From Lachnospiraceae bacterium (lineage in GTDB: Bacteria; Bacillota; Clostridia; Lachnospirales; Lachnospiraceae), in assembly GCA_017624235.1 (NCBI GenBank), contig JAGANL010000051.1, positions 1 to 64,000 on the forward strand: a stretch of DNA of 64,000 nucleotides. The letters are read 5' to 3'. The position numbers and the translations under genes were made by a program. Below, piece by piece: positions 34,747 through 43,310 of this stretch. How positions within the stretch are numbered: the stretch's first letter is position 1; the number at the start of each line of letters is the position of its first letter. The notes beneath the pieces were generated by a model. The model searched no databases and was not told where the DNA came from. It was given only the letters and a program-made list of their open reading frames with translations.

Positions 34747-36189
34747 TTATTTCAACATCTTCTTCATTTCATCTGCTACGAACTGAACCTTCGTTCCAAC
34801 AATAACCTGAACGGAAGTCTTGCTCGGACGAATGATACCGGAGATGCCTGCAGATTTAATTTTCTTCTCATCTACTGCAGTATAATCCTTTACTTCCAAA
34901 CGAAGTCTTGTAATACAGTTATCCAGAGATTTGACGTTCTCTTTGCCGCCAAGACCTTCCAGAACGATCTTGGCTACTGTAGTAAAGTCGTTGTTTGCAA
35001 GCTGTACATTCATTTCTTCATCTGTGATTTCATCATCCTCACGTCCCGGAGTCTTCAGATCGAACTTGGTGATAACAACGCGGAACAATGCGTAATAAAT
35101 TACTGCAAATACCAAACCAACCGGAATGATGATCCACGGATTCTGAGCCATCGGAGCCTTGAAGCTGAGTACCCAGTCAACCAGACCAGCAGAGAAGTTG
35201 AAACCGCTTCTTACCGGTAAGTAATAGCAGATCAGTGCGGAAATACCTGTCAGACCTGCATGTAATACATACAGACCAGGAGCTAAGAACATGAATGCAA
35301 ATTCAAGCGGCTCTGTAACACCCGTAAAGAAGGAGGATAATGCGCCTGCAAATAATACACCAGCTGCAATTTTTTTCTTCTTATCCTTTGCGGTGTGGAA
35401 CATAGCTAATGCACCTGCCGGAAGACCGAACATCATAACCGGGAAGAAGCCTGTCATGTACATACCAGTCTGTCCCAGCACACCTTCGCCGGACCAGAAG
35501 TTTCCGAGGTCGTTGATGCCTGCTACATCAAACCAGAATACGGAGTTCAATGCGTGGTGCAGACCAAACGGAATCAGAAGTCTGTTCAAGAAAGCATAAA
35601 TAGCTGCGCCGATACCGCCTGTAGCTACGATTGCTTCACCGAAGGAAACGAGTCCGCCGTAAATAACCGGCCAGATAAAGAACATAATAAGTGCTGCAAT
35701 AATGGAGCAGCCTGCTGTTACGATAGCAACACATCTCTTACCGCTGAAGAAAGATAATGCGTCCGGAAGCTTTGTTCCTTTGAACTTATTGTAGCAGGTT
35801 GCACCGATCAGACCAGCAACGATACCGGTAAACTGTGTCTGGATTTTGGAGAATGCTGCCGGAACCTCTGACACGTCGCAGCCCTTAAAGAATGCAACTG
35901 CACCAGGTGCAAGCAGTGTAGTAATGGTCAGCCAGGAAACGAGTCCTGCCAGACCGGAAGTACCGTCGTTGTCATCCGACATACCAACGCCGACACCAAT
36001 AGCAAACAGAATTGCCATATTATCGATCAGGGCACCGCCTGCCTTTAACAGGAAAGCTGCAACTACGTTATTTGCGCCCCAGCCTGTAGGATCGATCCAA
36101 TAACCGATACCCATCAGGATACTTGCAACCGGAAGACACGCAACCGGAAGCATCAAAGATTTTCCAAGTTTCTGTAAGTATTTCATCAT
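34747..36189 (-). CDS. PTS EIICB permease, glucose/N-acetylglucosamine type
   Basis: A 480-residue sugar phosphotransferase permease. Residues 1-380 are EIIC with about ten helices (MLPVACLPVASILMGIGYW near the start, GLHHALNSVFWFDVAGI near 210, typical of the NagE branch). Residues about 400-480 are EIIB with the phosphorylated Cys in SLDNCITRLRLEVKD. EIIA is encoded separately upstream. The nagB gene downstream makes N-acetylglucosamine or glucosamine the likely substrate rather than glucose. Confidence 0.93.
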   Translation of the reverse strand: MMKYLQKLGKSLMLPVACLPVASILMGIGYWIDPTGWGANNVVAAFLLKAGGALIDNMAILFAIGVGVGMSDDNDGTSGLAGLVSWLTITTLLAPGAVAFFKGCDVSEVPAAFSKIQTQFTGIVAGLIGATCYNKFKGTKLPDALSFFSGKRCVAIVTAGCSIIAALIMFFIWPVIYGGLVSFGEAIVATGGIGAAIYAFLNRLLIPFGLHHALNSVFWFDVAGINDLGNFWSGEGVLGQTGMYMTGFFPVMMFGLPAGALAMFHTAKDKKKKIAAGVLFAGALSSFFTGVTEPLEFAFMFLAPGLYVLHAGLTGISALICYYLPVRSGFNFSAGLVDWVLSFKAPMAQNPWIIIPVGLVFAVIYYALFRVVITKFDLKTPGREDDEITDEEMNVQLANNDFTTVAKIVLEGLGGKENVKSLDNCITRLRLEVKDYTAVDEKKIKSAGISGIIRPSKTSVQVIVGTKVQFVADEMKKMLK

Positions 36190-36260
36190 AATTACTTACT
36201 CCTTTCTTCTCCCTATATTTTATCATTCCCTATGGGATACCCCCTTATGAAGGAGGGATG

Positions 36261-36316
36261 AAGACCCTGCCCTAGCTACAGGGCCTTCTATATCTTCAAG
36301 AGACAGCGCTGTCTCT
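36261..36316 (-). other. Hairpins between crr and the EIICB gene
   Basis: Two structures lie in the 190-bp gap. One is a perfect 18-bp palindrome, AGAGACAGCGCTGTCTCT (36299-36316); the other is a GC-rich hairpin built on GGCCCTG and CAGGGTC (36261-36287) without a clear T run. They may set the relative amounts of EIIA and EIICB by processing or partial termination. No RAT-like site is seen here. Confidence 0.5.
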
Positions 36317-36380
36317 CAAATGCAACTTCGTTCAGGCACACAGCCTGCATCCAGAAACCTTCCAAACATCGAAAGCCCTT

Positions 36381-36869
36381 TTATACCTGAATACGTATTA
36401 CGGTATCTCCGGCTGCAACCGTCTTTCCGGTTTCACCCTCTACCTCCTTATAATCACCCGTGTTGCAGATGACCATTGGAGTTATGATGTCATATTTTTC
36501 TCCGATTTTAACAAGATCCGCTTCAATCAGGAGATCACCCTTCTTTACCTCCTGTCCCTCTTCCACATGCTTTGTAAATCCGTCCCCGTTCAGCTCCACG
36601 GTTTCCAGACCCACATGAATCAGAATTTCCACTCCCTCCGTAGTCGTAACCGCTACCGCATGGCCGGTTGGAAATACGGTTGTTACCGTACCGTCGGCTG
36701 GCGCCTTGATCAACCCGTTCGCCGGGCGGATTGCAATGCCCTTTCCTAATATTTCTTCTCCAAAAGTCGGATCGTTCACCGCGCTAATCGGCACACATTC
36801 GCCCTCTACAGGCGCTCCGATCTCCATGACCTTTGCTCCGTTTCCAAACAGCTTATCCAAGAATCCCAT
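36381..36869 (-). CDS. PTS EIIA, glucose type
   Basis: A soluble 162-residue phosphocarrier. Residues 20-150 form the EIIA-Glc beta barrel (GKGIAIRPANGLIKAPADGT), with the active His in EILIHVGLETVELNG (about residue 90) and the partner His in PTGHAVAVTT. It takes phosphate from HPr and passes it to the EIIB domain of the downstream permease. It begins two bases after the antiterminator gene ends. Confidence 0.94.
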   Translation of the reverse strand: MGFLDKLFGNGAKVMEIGAPVEGECVPISAVNDPTFGEEILGKGIAIRPANGLIKAPADGTVTTVFPTGHAVAVTTTEGVEILIHVGLETVELNGDGFTKHVEEGQEVKKGDLLIEADLVKIGEKYDIITPMVICNTGDYKEVEGETGKTVAAGDTVIRIQV

Positions 36870-36870
36870 C

Positions 36871-37719
36871 CTACAAATCCTTCCTTTCTGTATTCTCTCT
36901 TAGTCTCTTGATATCCAGCGTCAGATAGATTACCTCATCCGGATACATCTCGCACTGGTATTCTTCCCACAATATCTGTTTGACCTTTCTGGCCTGTTCA
37001 TATTCCTCTTTGTAATTTTCCACCACAAACTCTGCCAGCTTCGGGTCCTCCACCGTCCTGCGCGTTCCGAACATCACACGATGTACCAGAAACTTCAGAT
37101 TGGTCAGGAACAATCTGCTCTCATATTCCCCGTCCTCCGGCATCCAGGACTCTGCCTTCAGCATATCCATCAGCTTCTGAAGCGCTGTAATCATTCGGAA
37201 GGAGTCACTGACCTTCATATTCAGCTCCGCATTGACAATGTGATTTGCAATGGAAGCCGCTTCCTCCTCCGGCAGCCGGATTCCGGTCTTCTTCTCAATC
37301 AAATCGAGTGCATGTCTGCCGATGGCATATTCACTCTGATAAAAGTACTGGATTTCATTGGTCAGGGCATTGCGGAAAAATGTACCTTCCTTCCGGTAGC
37401 GGTTAATCGCAAAATTGATATGATCCGTCAGAGTAATATAAATATTCTGGTTTAGCGGCATGCTCAGACTGGACTTGGCAAATGCGATAATTTCATTACA
37501 TACCTGAATATGCTCTAACGGAAGCCCTCTCAGCAGTTCCTTGAACTTCTCCAGCGATTCCTCGCTTTCCATACGGTATATTTTTTCAATCTTGCTTTCG
37601 TCTACTGTCTGCCCGGGCTTTTTGCCAAAGCCGATACCGCATCCGGTGATAATTTCTTCCTTTCCGTCACGGCACAGAACCGTTAAGACATTGTTATTGA
37701 TAATTCTCTGAATTTTCAT
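36871..37719 (-). CDS. BglG/LicT family transcriptional antiterminator
   Basis: Binds a ribonucleic antiterminator hairpin in its own leader and prevents early termination. Residues 1-55 are the RNA-binding CAT domain (MKIQRIINNNVLTVL, then GCGIGFGKKPGQ). PRD1 (about 65-170; conserved His in LTDHINFAI and EYAIGRHALDLI) and PRD2 (about 175-280; the expected second His is seen near FLVHRVMF) are phosphorylated by the PTS, so activity follows the sugar supply. A matching RAT site is at 37810-37838. First gene of the PTS-nagB operon. Confidence 0.94.
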   Translation of the reverse strand: MKIQRIINNNVLTVLCRDGKEEIITGCGIGFGKKPGQTVDESKIEKIYRMESEESLEKFKELLRGLPLEHIQVCNEIIAFAKSSLSMPLNQNIYITLTDHINFAINRYRKEGTFFRNALTNEIQYFYQSEYAIGRHALDLIEKKTGIRLPEEEAASIANHIVNAELNMKVSDSFRMITALQKLMDMLKAESWMPEDGEYESRLFLTNLKFLVHRVMFGTRRTVEDPKLAEFVVENYKEEYEQARKVKQILWEEYQCEMYPDEVIYLTLDIKRLRENTERKDL

Positions 37720-37752
37720 AACCTACACTTTTCTACCCTTTTTCTGAAAATG

Positions 37753-37838
37753 AAAAAGACCAGATCTTATAAATCAACCATACCTCTATATGATTAACTT
37801 ATAAAACTTGGTCTTGCCTGCCTTACCAGTCACAATCC
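37753..37838 (-). promoter_or_regulatory. RAT site overlapping a leader terminator
   Basis: On the minus strand 37810-37838 (GGATTGTGACTGGTAAGGCA, then GGCAAGACC) is a 29-nt ribonucleic antiterminator target, nearly matching the LicT/SacT class. Its 3' end, AAGACCA, is also the 5' strand of a terminator closed by TGGTCTTTTT (37753-37815). Binding of the antiterminator would lock the RAT hairpin and let polymerase into the operon. Confidence 0.88.
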
Positions 37839-37881
37839 AAAACACAAACCCTCTTCGTGCGGTCACCTTTAAGTTATTCTT

Positions 37882-37910
37882 ATTGTAACAACTGCCAAAG
37901 ATAAAGTCAA
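37882..37910 (-). promoter_or_regulatory. Promoter of the PTS-nagB operon
   Basis: On the minus strand TTGACT (37905-37910), 17 bp, TACAAT (37882-37887). Transcription begins about 35 bp before the RAT site. Confidence 0.75.
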
Positions 37911-37972
37911 TACTTTTTGTTGAATTTGTATGTTTTCACGTTTTTTGTTTCTTCTCTTTGTTATAATTGTAC

Positions 37973-38000
37973 AAAAAGGAGTGGCTTAAAGCGCCACTCC
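37973..38000 (-). terminator. Terminator overlapping the end of the HAD gene
   Basis: On the minus strand GGAGTGGC and GCCACTCC pair, followed by TTTTTG. The stop codon of the HAD gene (37986-37988) lies in the loop. Confidence 0.8.
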
Positions 38001-38591
38001 CAGCTTTTTCAATTCCTCTTCAGCCTGTTCTTTTGTCGTGAATAAAATCGTCTGTATGCCAAAGGCAGCCGCTCCATCCAGATTCTGCTGCAAGTCATCC
38101 AAAAAGACGCACTCCTCCGGTACCAGAGCATTCTGTGCAATCAGGCGCTCATAAATTTCCGGCATCGGCTTGATGACCTTTTCCCGATAGGACAGGATTC
38201 CTCCGTCCGTATAGGGCAGAAAATCCATGGCATCCGAACAGTCCTCCAAAACCTTCTGCGAAAAATTGGAGAGCACAAGCACCTGATATCCTCCCGCATG
38301 AAGCTTTTTCATCCACGGAATCGCATAATCCCGTTTCGTCACCAGACCCCTTGCATTTTCAAATACCCTGTCAATCACCTCTGCAATTTCCGGATCATTT
38401 TCCCTGAACAGAGCAAGCACCTCTTCGGTAGAAAGCACACCCCGGTCAAATTCGTTCCAATCCTCATTCAACACCGATGCCTGACTCAACCGGTCAAAAA
38501 TCTCCGGCTCCAAATCAAACTGCTCAAAAAAACCTCTCCAATTATAATCCACCAGCACATTTCCAATATCAAAAATAACCGTTTTTATCAT
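37986..38591 (-). CDS. HAD-superfamily hydrolase (YihX-like)
   Basis: A 201-residue cytoplasmic phosphatase of HAD subfamily IA. Motif I is VIFDIGNVLVDY (Asp8), motif II LVLSNFS, motif III the Lys in REKVIKPMPEIYE, motif IV ECVFLDDLQQN. The DIGNVLVD form is that of YihX-type alpha-D-glucose-1-phosphate phosphatases and relatives. Start at 38591, about ten bases after GGGAGG; the frame is open ten more codons into the LysR gene. Its 5' end overlaps that gene by 23 bp, so they are probably cotranscribed. Exact substrate not known. Confidence 0.88.
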   Translation of the reverse strand: MIKTVIFDIGNVLVDYNWRGFFEQFDLEPEIFDRLSQASVLNEDWNEFDRGVLSTEEVLALFRENDPEIAEVIDRVFENARGLVTKRDYAIPWMKKLHAGGYQVLVLSNFSQKVLEDCSDAMDFLPYTDGGILSYREKVIKPMPEIYERLIAQNALVPEECVFLDDLQQNLDGAAAFGIQTILFTTKEQAEEELKKLGVAL

Positions 38592-39504
38592 CTGTCTGTT
38601 CCTCCCTCTGCTTTCCCGCATCCTGCCTGATCAGATCAAGCAATGCCCCTGCAGCCGCCGACTGCGGATTTTTTCCGGCCCTGACCACACAAAATTTTCT
38701 TTTGGGAATAATCTGATTGAAACGAAGCTCAAATAACTGCCCGGAATCAATATACTCCTGCGCAAAATCCCTTACAATGCTTCCCACTCCCAGATTGCGC
38801 AGAGCAAACTGTACAATCATATCACTGGTAGCCAGTTCAAATTCCGGATGAAGCACTACGCCATGCTCTGCCAGAAAACCATCCATATAGCTTCGGGTAC
38901 TCGTCTTCTTTTCCAGCGATATGATGGGAAGCTTCTCTAACTCTGCCAGATCCAGCATCCTGTTTTTGTAGGGAATGAAGCGTCTTCCGGCCACAAAGAT
39001 ATCCTCAATCTCACGCACCTCGTTCTGCTCAATATCCATGCCGACCTCAAACGGCGTACTTACCACTCCAAAGTCAATCTGCCCGTTTCTAAGACGCTCC
39101 AGTGTTTCCGGGGTCGGTGCATTCGACACCATGACCTTGATCCCCGGATACTTCTCATGAAACTGCTCCAAGAAGGGAAGCAGATAAAACTGCAGCGTCA
39201 TATCGCTGGCTCCGATCCGAATCTCTCCCAGCTCCATATTCTTTAGCTGCCTGAGCATCCGCTCTCCCAGCTCCATCTGCTCATAGCCCTTAGATACATA
39301 GGAAAAAAGCAGCTCTCCTTCCTTGGTAAGCTGCACTCCTTTTGACCTGCGCGCAAACAACCGGACACCAAGCTGTGCCTCCAGCTGCCTGATCGACTGG
39401 CTGACCGCAGGTTGGGAAATAGCAAGTTCCCTGGCTGCTCCGGTCAGACCACCGCATCTTGCCGCATAATAAAACACCTTGTAATATTCCAGATTGACCG
39501 TCAT
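38569..39504 (-). CDS. LysR family transcriptional regulator
   Basis: A 311-residue LysR-type regulator. The N-terminal winged helix is classical (GLTGAARELAISQPAVSQSI, about residues 19-38). The C-terminal effector domain (about 90-295) begins GEIRIGASDMTLQFYLLPFL. It shares one base with the stop codon of the upstream yitT-type gene and overlaps the HAD gene downstream, so the three form a unit. Effector unknown; regulators of this kind often control amino-acid or carbon metabolism. Confidence 0.92.
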   Translation of the reverse strand: MTVNLEYYKVFYYAARCGGLTGAARELAISQPAVSQSIRQLEAQLGVRLFARRSKGVQLTKEGELLFSYVSKGYEQMELGERMLRQLKNMELGEIRIGASDMTLQFYLLPFLEQFHEKYPGIKVMVSNAPTPETLERLRNGQIDFGVVSTPFEVGMDIEQNEVREIEDIFVAGRRFIPYKNRMLDLAELEKLPIISLEKKTSTRSYMDGFLAEHGVVLHPEFELATSDMIVQFALRNLGVGSIVRDFAQEYIDSGQLFELRFNQIIPKRKFCVVRAGKNPQSAAAGALLDLIRQDAGKQREEQTDDKNGYF

Positions 39505-40364
39505 CAGTTAAACCCCCGGAAGCCCTTGCCGATAATTTCGCTGCTGTTCGTAATCATAATGAAGGACAATGGCTGTGTCCTCTTTACATAGTTGCGCAGC
39601 CTGACTGCCTGACTCCGTTTCATGACCGTCAGAATAATGGTCTTATCCTGATGCGAGTAGGCTCCCTGCGCTTTATAGACCGTGGCGCTTCGCTGCAGCT
39701 CATGTGTGATAAAATCGCAGATCGGCTTCGGATCATCACAGATAATTGTAAAATATTTGCTCAGGTTGATATTCTCAATCACGCCGTCAATCACCAAAGA
39801 CTTAGCCATCAGCCCGCACAGGGAAAAAAGACCTGTCTGCGCATCGAAAATAAAACAGGCCGCCACCACGATCCCAAGATCCACAAGCAACAGCGCCGTC
39901 CCAATATTGACGCTCGTATATTTTTTCAGAATCATGGCGATAATATCCGTTCCTCCCCCGGAAGCCTCCATATCAAACAGGATGGCAGAACTGAAGGCCG
40001 GAAGCACAATGGCATAAATCAACTCCAGAACCGGTTCCGCAGTCAGCGGCTTCGTCATCGGGAAAAGCCACTCCATCGCGCTTAATCCCACGGAGGTCAG
40101 TACGCTGACATAAACGGTCCTGATACCAAAGCCCTTGCCCAGAAACAAAAATCCAATCACCAGAAGCGCCATGTTGATGATAAACGTATATGCACTTGGA
40201 GAGAGCGGAAACACCGCCGCCAGAATCACGGCAATACCAGTCACACCTCCAAACGAAAAATGGTTCGGGAATTTAAAGACATAAACACCCACTACCAATA
40301 TCAGCGTAGCAAAGGTCAAGATCCCATACTGCTTGATCGTGGAAATGATTTTCTGACGGTCCAT
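39504..40364 (-). CDS. YitT family membrane protein
   Basis: A 286-residue protein with about five to six N-terminal transmembrane helices (DUF161; FPNHFSFGGVTGIAVIL and FDMEASGGGTDIIAMIL are typical). A C-terminal cytoplasmic DUF2179 domain follows (about 210-280; DDPKPICDFITHELQRSATV). The family is widespread in Firmicutes and has no firm function; transport of an organic acid or ion has been considered. It lies 15 bp behind purA on the same strand. Confidence 0.9.
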   Translation of the reverse strand: MDRQKIISTIKQYGILTFATLILVVGVYVFKFPNHFSFGGVTGIAVILAAVFPLSPSAYTFIINMALLVIGFLFLGKGFGIRTVYVSVLTSVGLSAMEWLFPMTKPLTAEPVLELIYAIVLPAFSSAILFDMEASGGGTDIIAMILKKYTSVNIGTALLLVDLGIVVAACFIFDAQTGLFSLCGLMAKSLVIDGVIENINLSKYFTIICDDPKPICDFITHELQRSATVYKAQGAYSHQDKTIILTVMKRSQAVRLRNYVKRTQPLSFIMITNSSEIIGKGFRGFN

Positions 40365-40379
40365 CCTTCTTCCTCCTGC

Positions 40380-41672
40380 TTATTTCTGTAACGGACTCTT
40401 TCTGTATATGATATCATCTCTTCCCGGTCCATTGCTGACCATGGTAATCGGATATCCAATCTGCTCCTCAATAAACTCGACATACTTTCTGCAGTTTTCC
40501 GGTAAATCTTCATACTTTTTAATACCGCGGATATCGCACTTCCAGCCCGGAAGAGTCGTCAGAACCGGCTTTGCCTTCTCTAACAGGTGTGTAACCGGAA
40601 ATTCGGTCGTTACCTCTCCGTCGATTTCATAGCCTGTGCAGACCGGAATCTCATCCAGATAGCCCAGTACATCCAATACCGTGAATGCCACATCGGTCGT
40701 GCCCTGCATACGGCAGCCATACTTGGAAGCCACACAGTCAAACCAGCCCATACGTCTCGGACGTCCTGTCGTTGCGCCGAACTCACCGCCATCGCCACCG
40801 CGTACCCGCAGCTCCTGTGCTTCGTCGCCAAAGATTTCAGATACGAATGCACCTGCTCCTACTGCGGAAGAATATGCCTTGCAGACTGTTACGATCTGTT
40901 TGATTTCATAGGGTGCAATGCCTGCTCCGATTGCGCCATAGGCTGCCAGCGTGGAAGAAGAGGTTACCATCGGATAGATACCGTGATCCGGGTCCTTTAA
41001 TGTACCGAGCTGTCCCTCTAATAAAACAGTTTTACCCTCTTTCAGCGCTTTATCCAAAAACAGGGATACATCACAGACATAAGGCGCTATCATATCGCGA
41101 TACTCATGCAATGTCTCCAGCAATTCCTTCGGATCAATTAACGGCTTGTGATACAGATGCTCCAGAAGGACATTTTTCATCTCACAGATTCTGACTACCT
41201 TTTCCTGTAGCAGCTCTTCATCAAAAAGCTCACTGACCTGAAAACCGATTTTAGCATATTTATCAGAATAAAACGGAGCGATACCCGATTTGGTTGAGCC
41301 GAAGGATTTTCCGCCAAGCCTCTCCTCCTCATACTGATCAAATAAAATATGATATGGCATCACCATCTGCGCACGGTCCGAAACCAGTATCCTGGGCATC
41401 GGAACATTACGTTCCGTAATGGATTTGATCTCGTTAAAAAGTACCGGAATATTCAAAGCCACGCCATTTCCAATCACGCTGGTGGTATGTCCGTAGAATA
41501 CACCGGAAGGCAGGGTATGAAGTGCAAATTTTCCATAATCATTGACAATCGTGTGTCCTGCATTGGCACCACCCTGGAAACGTACAATGATATCGGCTTC
41601 CTTCGCCAACATATCCGTAATCTTACCCTTTCCTTCGTCACCCCAGTTTGCTCCAACTACTGCTTTCACCAT
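40380..41672 (-). CDS. purA: Adenylosuccinate synthase
   Basis: GTP-dependent first step from IMP to AMP. The family start KAVVGANWGDEGKGKITDML places the beginning at ATG 41672, giving 430 residues, the usual size; GGAG lies about eleven bases upstream. Further marks are FQGGANAGHTIV (IMP and Asp binding), GSTKSGIAPFYSDKYAK and EFGATTGRPRRMGWFD. Together with the purC-purF-purB genes upstream it covers parts of purine synthesis. A terminator lies in its leader (see 41715-41745). Confidence 0.97.
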   Translation of the reverse strand: MVKAVVGANWGDEGKGKITDMLAKEADIIVRFQGGANAGHTIVNDYGKFALHTLPSGVFYGHTTSVIGNGVALNIPVLFNEIKSITERNVPMPRILVSDRAQMVMPYHILFDQYEEERLGGKSFGSTKSGIAPFYSDKYAKIGFQVSELFDEELLQEKVVRICEMKNVLLEHLYHKPLIDPKELLETLHEYRDMIAPYVCDVSLFLDKALKEGKTVLLEGQLGTLKDPDHGIYPMVTSSSTLAAYGAIGAGIAPYEIKQIVTVCKAYSSAVGAGAFVSEIFGDEAQELRVRGGDGGEFGATTGRPRRMGWFDCVASKYGCRMQGTTDVAFTVLDVLGYLDEIPVCTGYEIDGEVTTEFPVTHLLEKAKPVLTTLPGWKCDIRGIKKYEDLPENCRKYVEFIEEQIGYPITMVSNGPGRDDIIYRKSPLQK

Positions 41673-41714
41673 ATCTAATACTGCTCCTTTCAAATAAACC
41701 ATTGCGAATGTGCA

Positions 41715-41745
41715 TAAAAAGGACGGGTGTAAAAAACCCGTCCTT
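41715..41745 (-). terminator. Intrinsic terminator in the purA leader
   Basis: On the minus strand AAGGACGGGT and ACCCGTCCTT form a 10-bp stem with a T-rich loop and a following TTTTT. It stands between purB and purA and downstream of the apparent purA promoter, so it may either end the purC-F-B message or attenuate purA. Confidence 0.8.
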
Positions 41746-41765
41746 CCTCTGTCTTTTACTTTATG

Positions 41766-41794
41766 ATTATACACGATAATGTCACATAAGTAAA
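41766..41794 (-). promoter_or_regulatory. Probable purA promoter
   Basis: On the minus strand TTTACT (41789-41794), 17 bp, TATAAT (41766-41771). Transcription would start near 41758, only about a dozen bases before the terminator stem. Confidence 0.6.
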
Positions 41795-41841
41795 ATCAAT
41801 ATATATTATAACTGGTATTACTTTCCCTTATATCAAGGATG

Positions 41842-43293
41842 TTAGACATTAATTTCTGCCTTGACACCCAACAGTTCCCTGTTTTCCTCCAGAATCGGGC
41901 GTACCACGTTCTGTAAAAAGGCATCTACCTGCTCCTTAGAGCGTCCTACATATTTGGCAGGGTCCATGGTCTTCTGCAGATCCTCAAGCGTCATATTGAA
42001 AGCCGGGTCTGCCGCAATCAGCTCTAACAGATTGTTTTCCTTGCCCTCCACCTTGACATTGCGTCCTGCTTCCATGGAAAGCTCACGGATGCGCTCATGC
42101 AACTCCTGACGGTTACCGCCCATCTTTACGGCATCCATCATGATATTTTCCGTTGCCATAAATGGAAGCTCGCTTCTGAGCCGTTTCTCGATGACCTTCG
42201 GATATACGACCAGACCATCCACCACGTTCAGGCACAGATCCAGAATACCGTCAATGGCAAGGAAGGCTTCCGGAATAGACAGACGCTTATTGGCAGAATC
42301 ATCCAGAGTACGCTCAAACCACTGTGTGGCAGAGGTAATGGCCGGGTTCAGGGCATCGATCATCACATAGCGAGACAAAGAGGCAATACGCTCGCTGCGC
42401 ATCGGATTTCTCTTGTATGCCATGGCAGAGGAACCAATCTGACTCTTTTCAAACGGCTCTTCCACTTCCTTTAAATGCTGCAGCAGACGGATGTCATTGG
42501 ACATCTTATGCGCACTGGCAGCAATCCCTGCCAGTACATTGGCCACTCTGGTGTCCACCTTGCGGGAATAGGTCTGTCCTGATACCGGATAGCATTTTTC
42601 AAAGCCCATCTTCTTTGCAATCATCGGATCAATCTTATCAATCGTCTCCTGATCCCCGTCAAACAGTTCCAGGAAGGAAGCCTGTGTTCCGGTCGTTCCT
42701 TTGGAGCCAAGCAGCTTCATGCTGCCGAGTACATGCTCCAGATCCTCCAGATCCAGACAAAATTCCTGCAGCCACAGGGTAGCTCTTTTTCCTACGGTCG
42801 TAGGCTGTGCCGGCTGGAAATGCGTAAAGGCCAGAGTCGGCTGTGCCTTGTATTTTTCCGCAAAATCAGCCAGCTCTTTCATGACGTTCACCAATTTCTT
42901 CTTTACCAGCTTCAGGCCTTCGGTCATGATGATAATATCTGTGTTGTCACCGACATAACAGCTGGTCGCTCCCAGATGGATAATGCCGGCTGCCTTCGGG
43001 CACTGCTGTCCATAGGCATAGACATGGCTCATCACGTCATGACGCACTTCCTTCTCCCTTGCCTTGGCCACATCGTAGTTGATATCCTCCGCATGCGCCT
43101 TCAGCTCATCAATCTGCTCCTGTGTGATGACAGGCTTGCCGTTCTGGGACAGTCCCAGTTCCATCTCCGTTTCAGCCAGTGCAATCCAAAGCTTTCTCCA
43201 AGTACGGAACTTCATGTCCGGTGAAAAAATATACTGCATTTCCTTACTGGCATAACGCTCGGATAAGGGGCTTAAGTATCTGTCTGTACTCAT
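41842..43293 (-). CDS. purB: Adenylosuccinate lyase
   Basis: Releases fumarate from SAICAR and from adenylosuccinate. The family signature SSAMAYKRNPMRSERI (about residue 290) contains the catalytic loop; HDVMSHVYAYGQQCP and HLGATSCYVGDNTDI (His of the active site) are also clear. 483 residues, the longer clostridial/eukaryote-like type rather than the 430-residue Bacillus type. Lies 17 bp after purF. Confidence 0.96.
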   Translation of the reverse strand: MSTDRYLSPLSERYASKEMQYIFSPDMKFRTWRKLWIALAETEMELGLSQNGKPVITQEQIDELKAHAEDINYDVAKAREKEVRHDVMSHVYAYGQQCPKAAGIIHLGATSCYVGDNTDIIIMTEGLKLVKKKLVNVMKELADFAEKYKAQPTLAFTHFQPAQPTTVGKRATLWLQEFCLDLEDLEHVLGSMKLLGSKGTTGTQASFLELFDGDQETIDKIDPMIAKKMGFEKCYPVSGQTYSRKVDTRVANVLAGIAASAHKMSNDIRLLQHLKEVEEPFEKSQIGSSAMAYKRNPMRSERIASLSRYVMIDALNPAITSATQWFERTLDDSANKRLSIPEAFLAIDGILDLCLNVVDGLVVYPKVIEKRLRSELPFMATENIMMDAVKMGGNRQELHERIRELSMEAGRNVKVEGKENNLLELIAADPAFNMTLEDLQKTMDPAKYVGRSKEQVDAFLQNVVRPILEENRELLGVKAEINV

Positions 43294-43310
43294 TCTCTCT
43301 TTTTCCTCTC

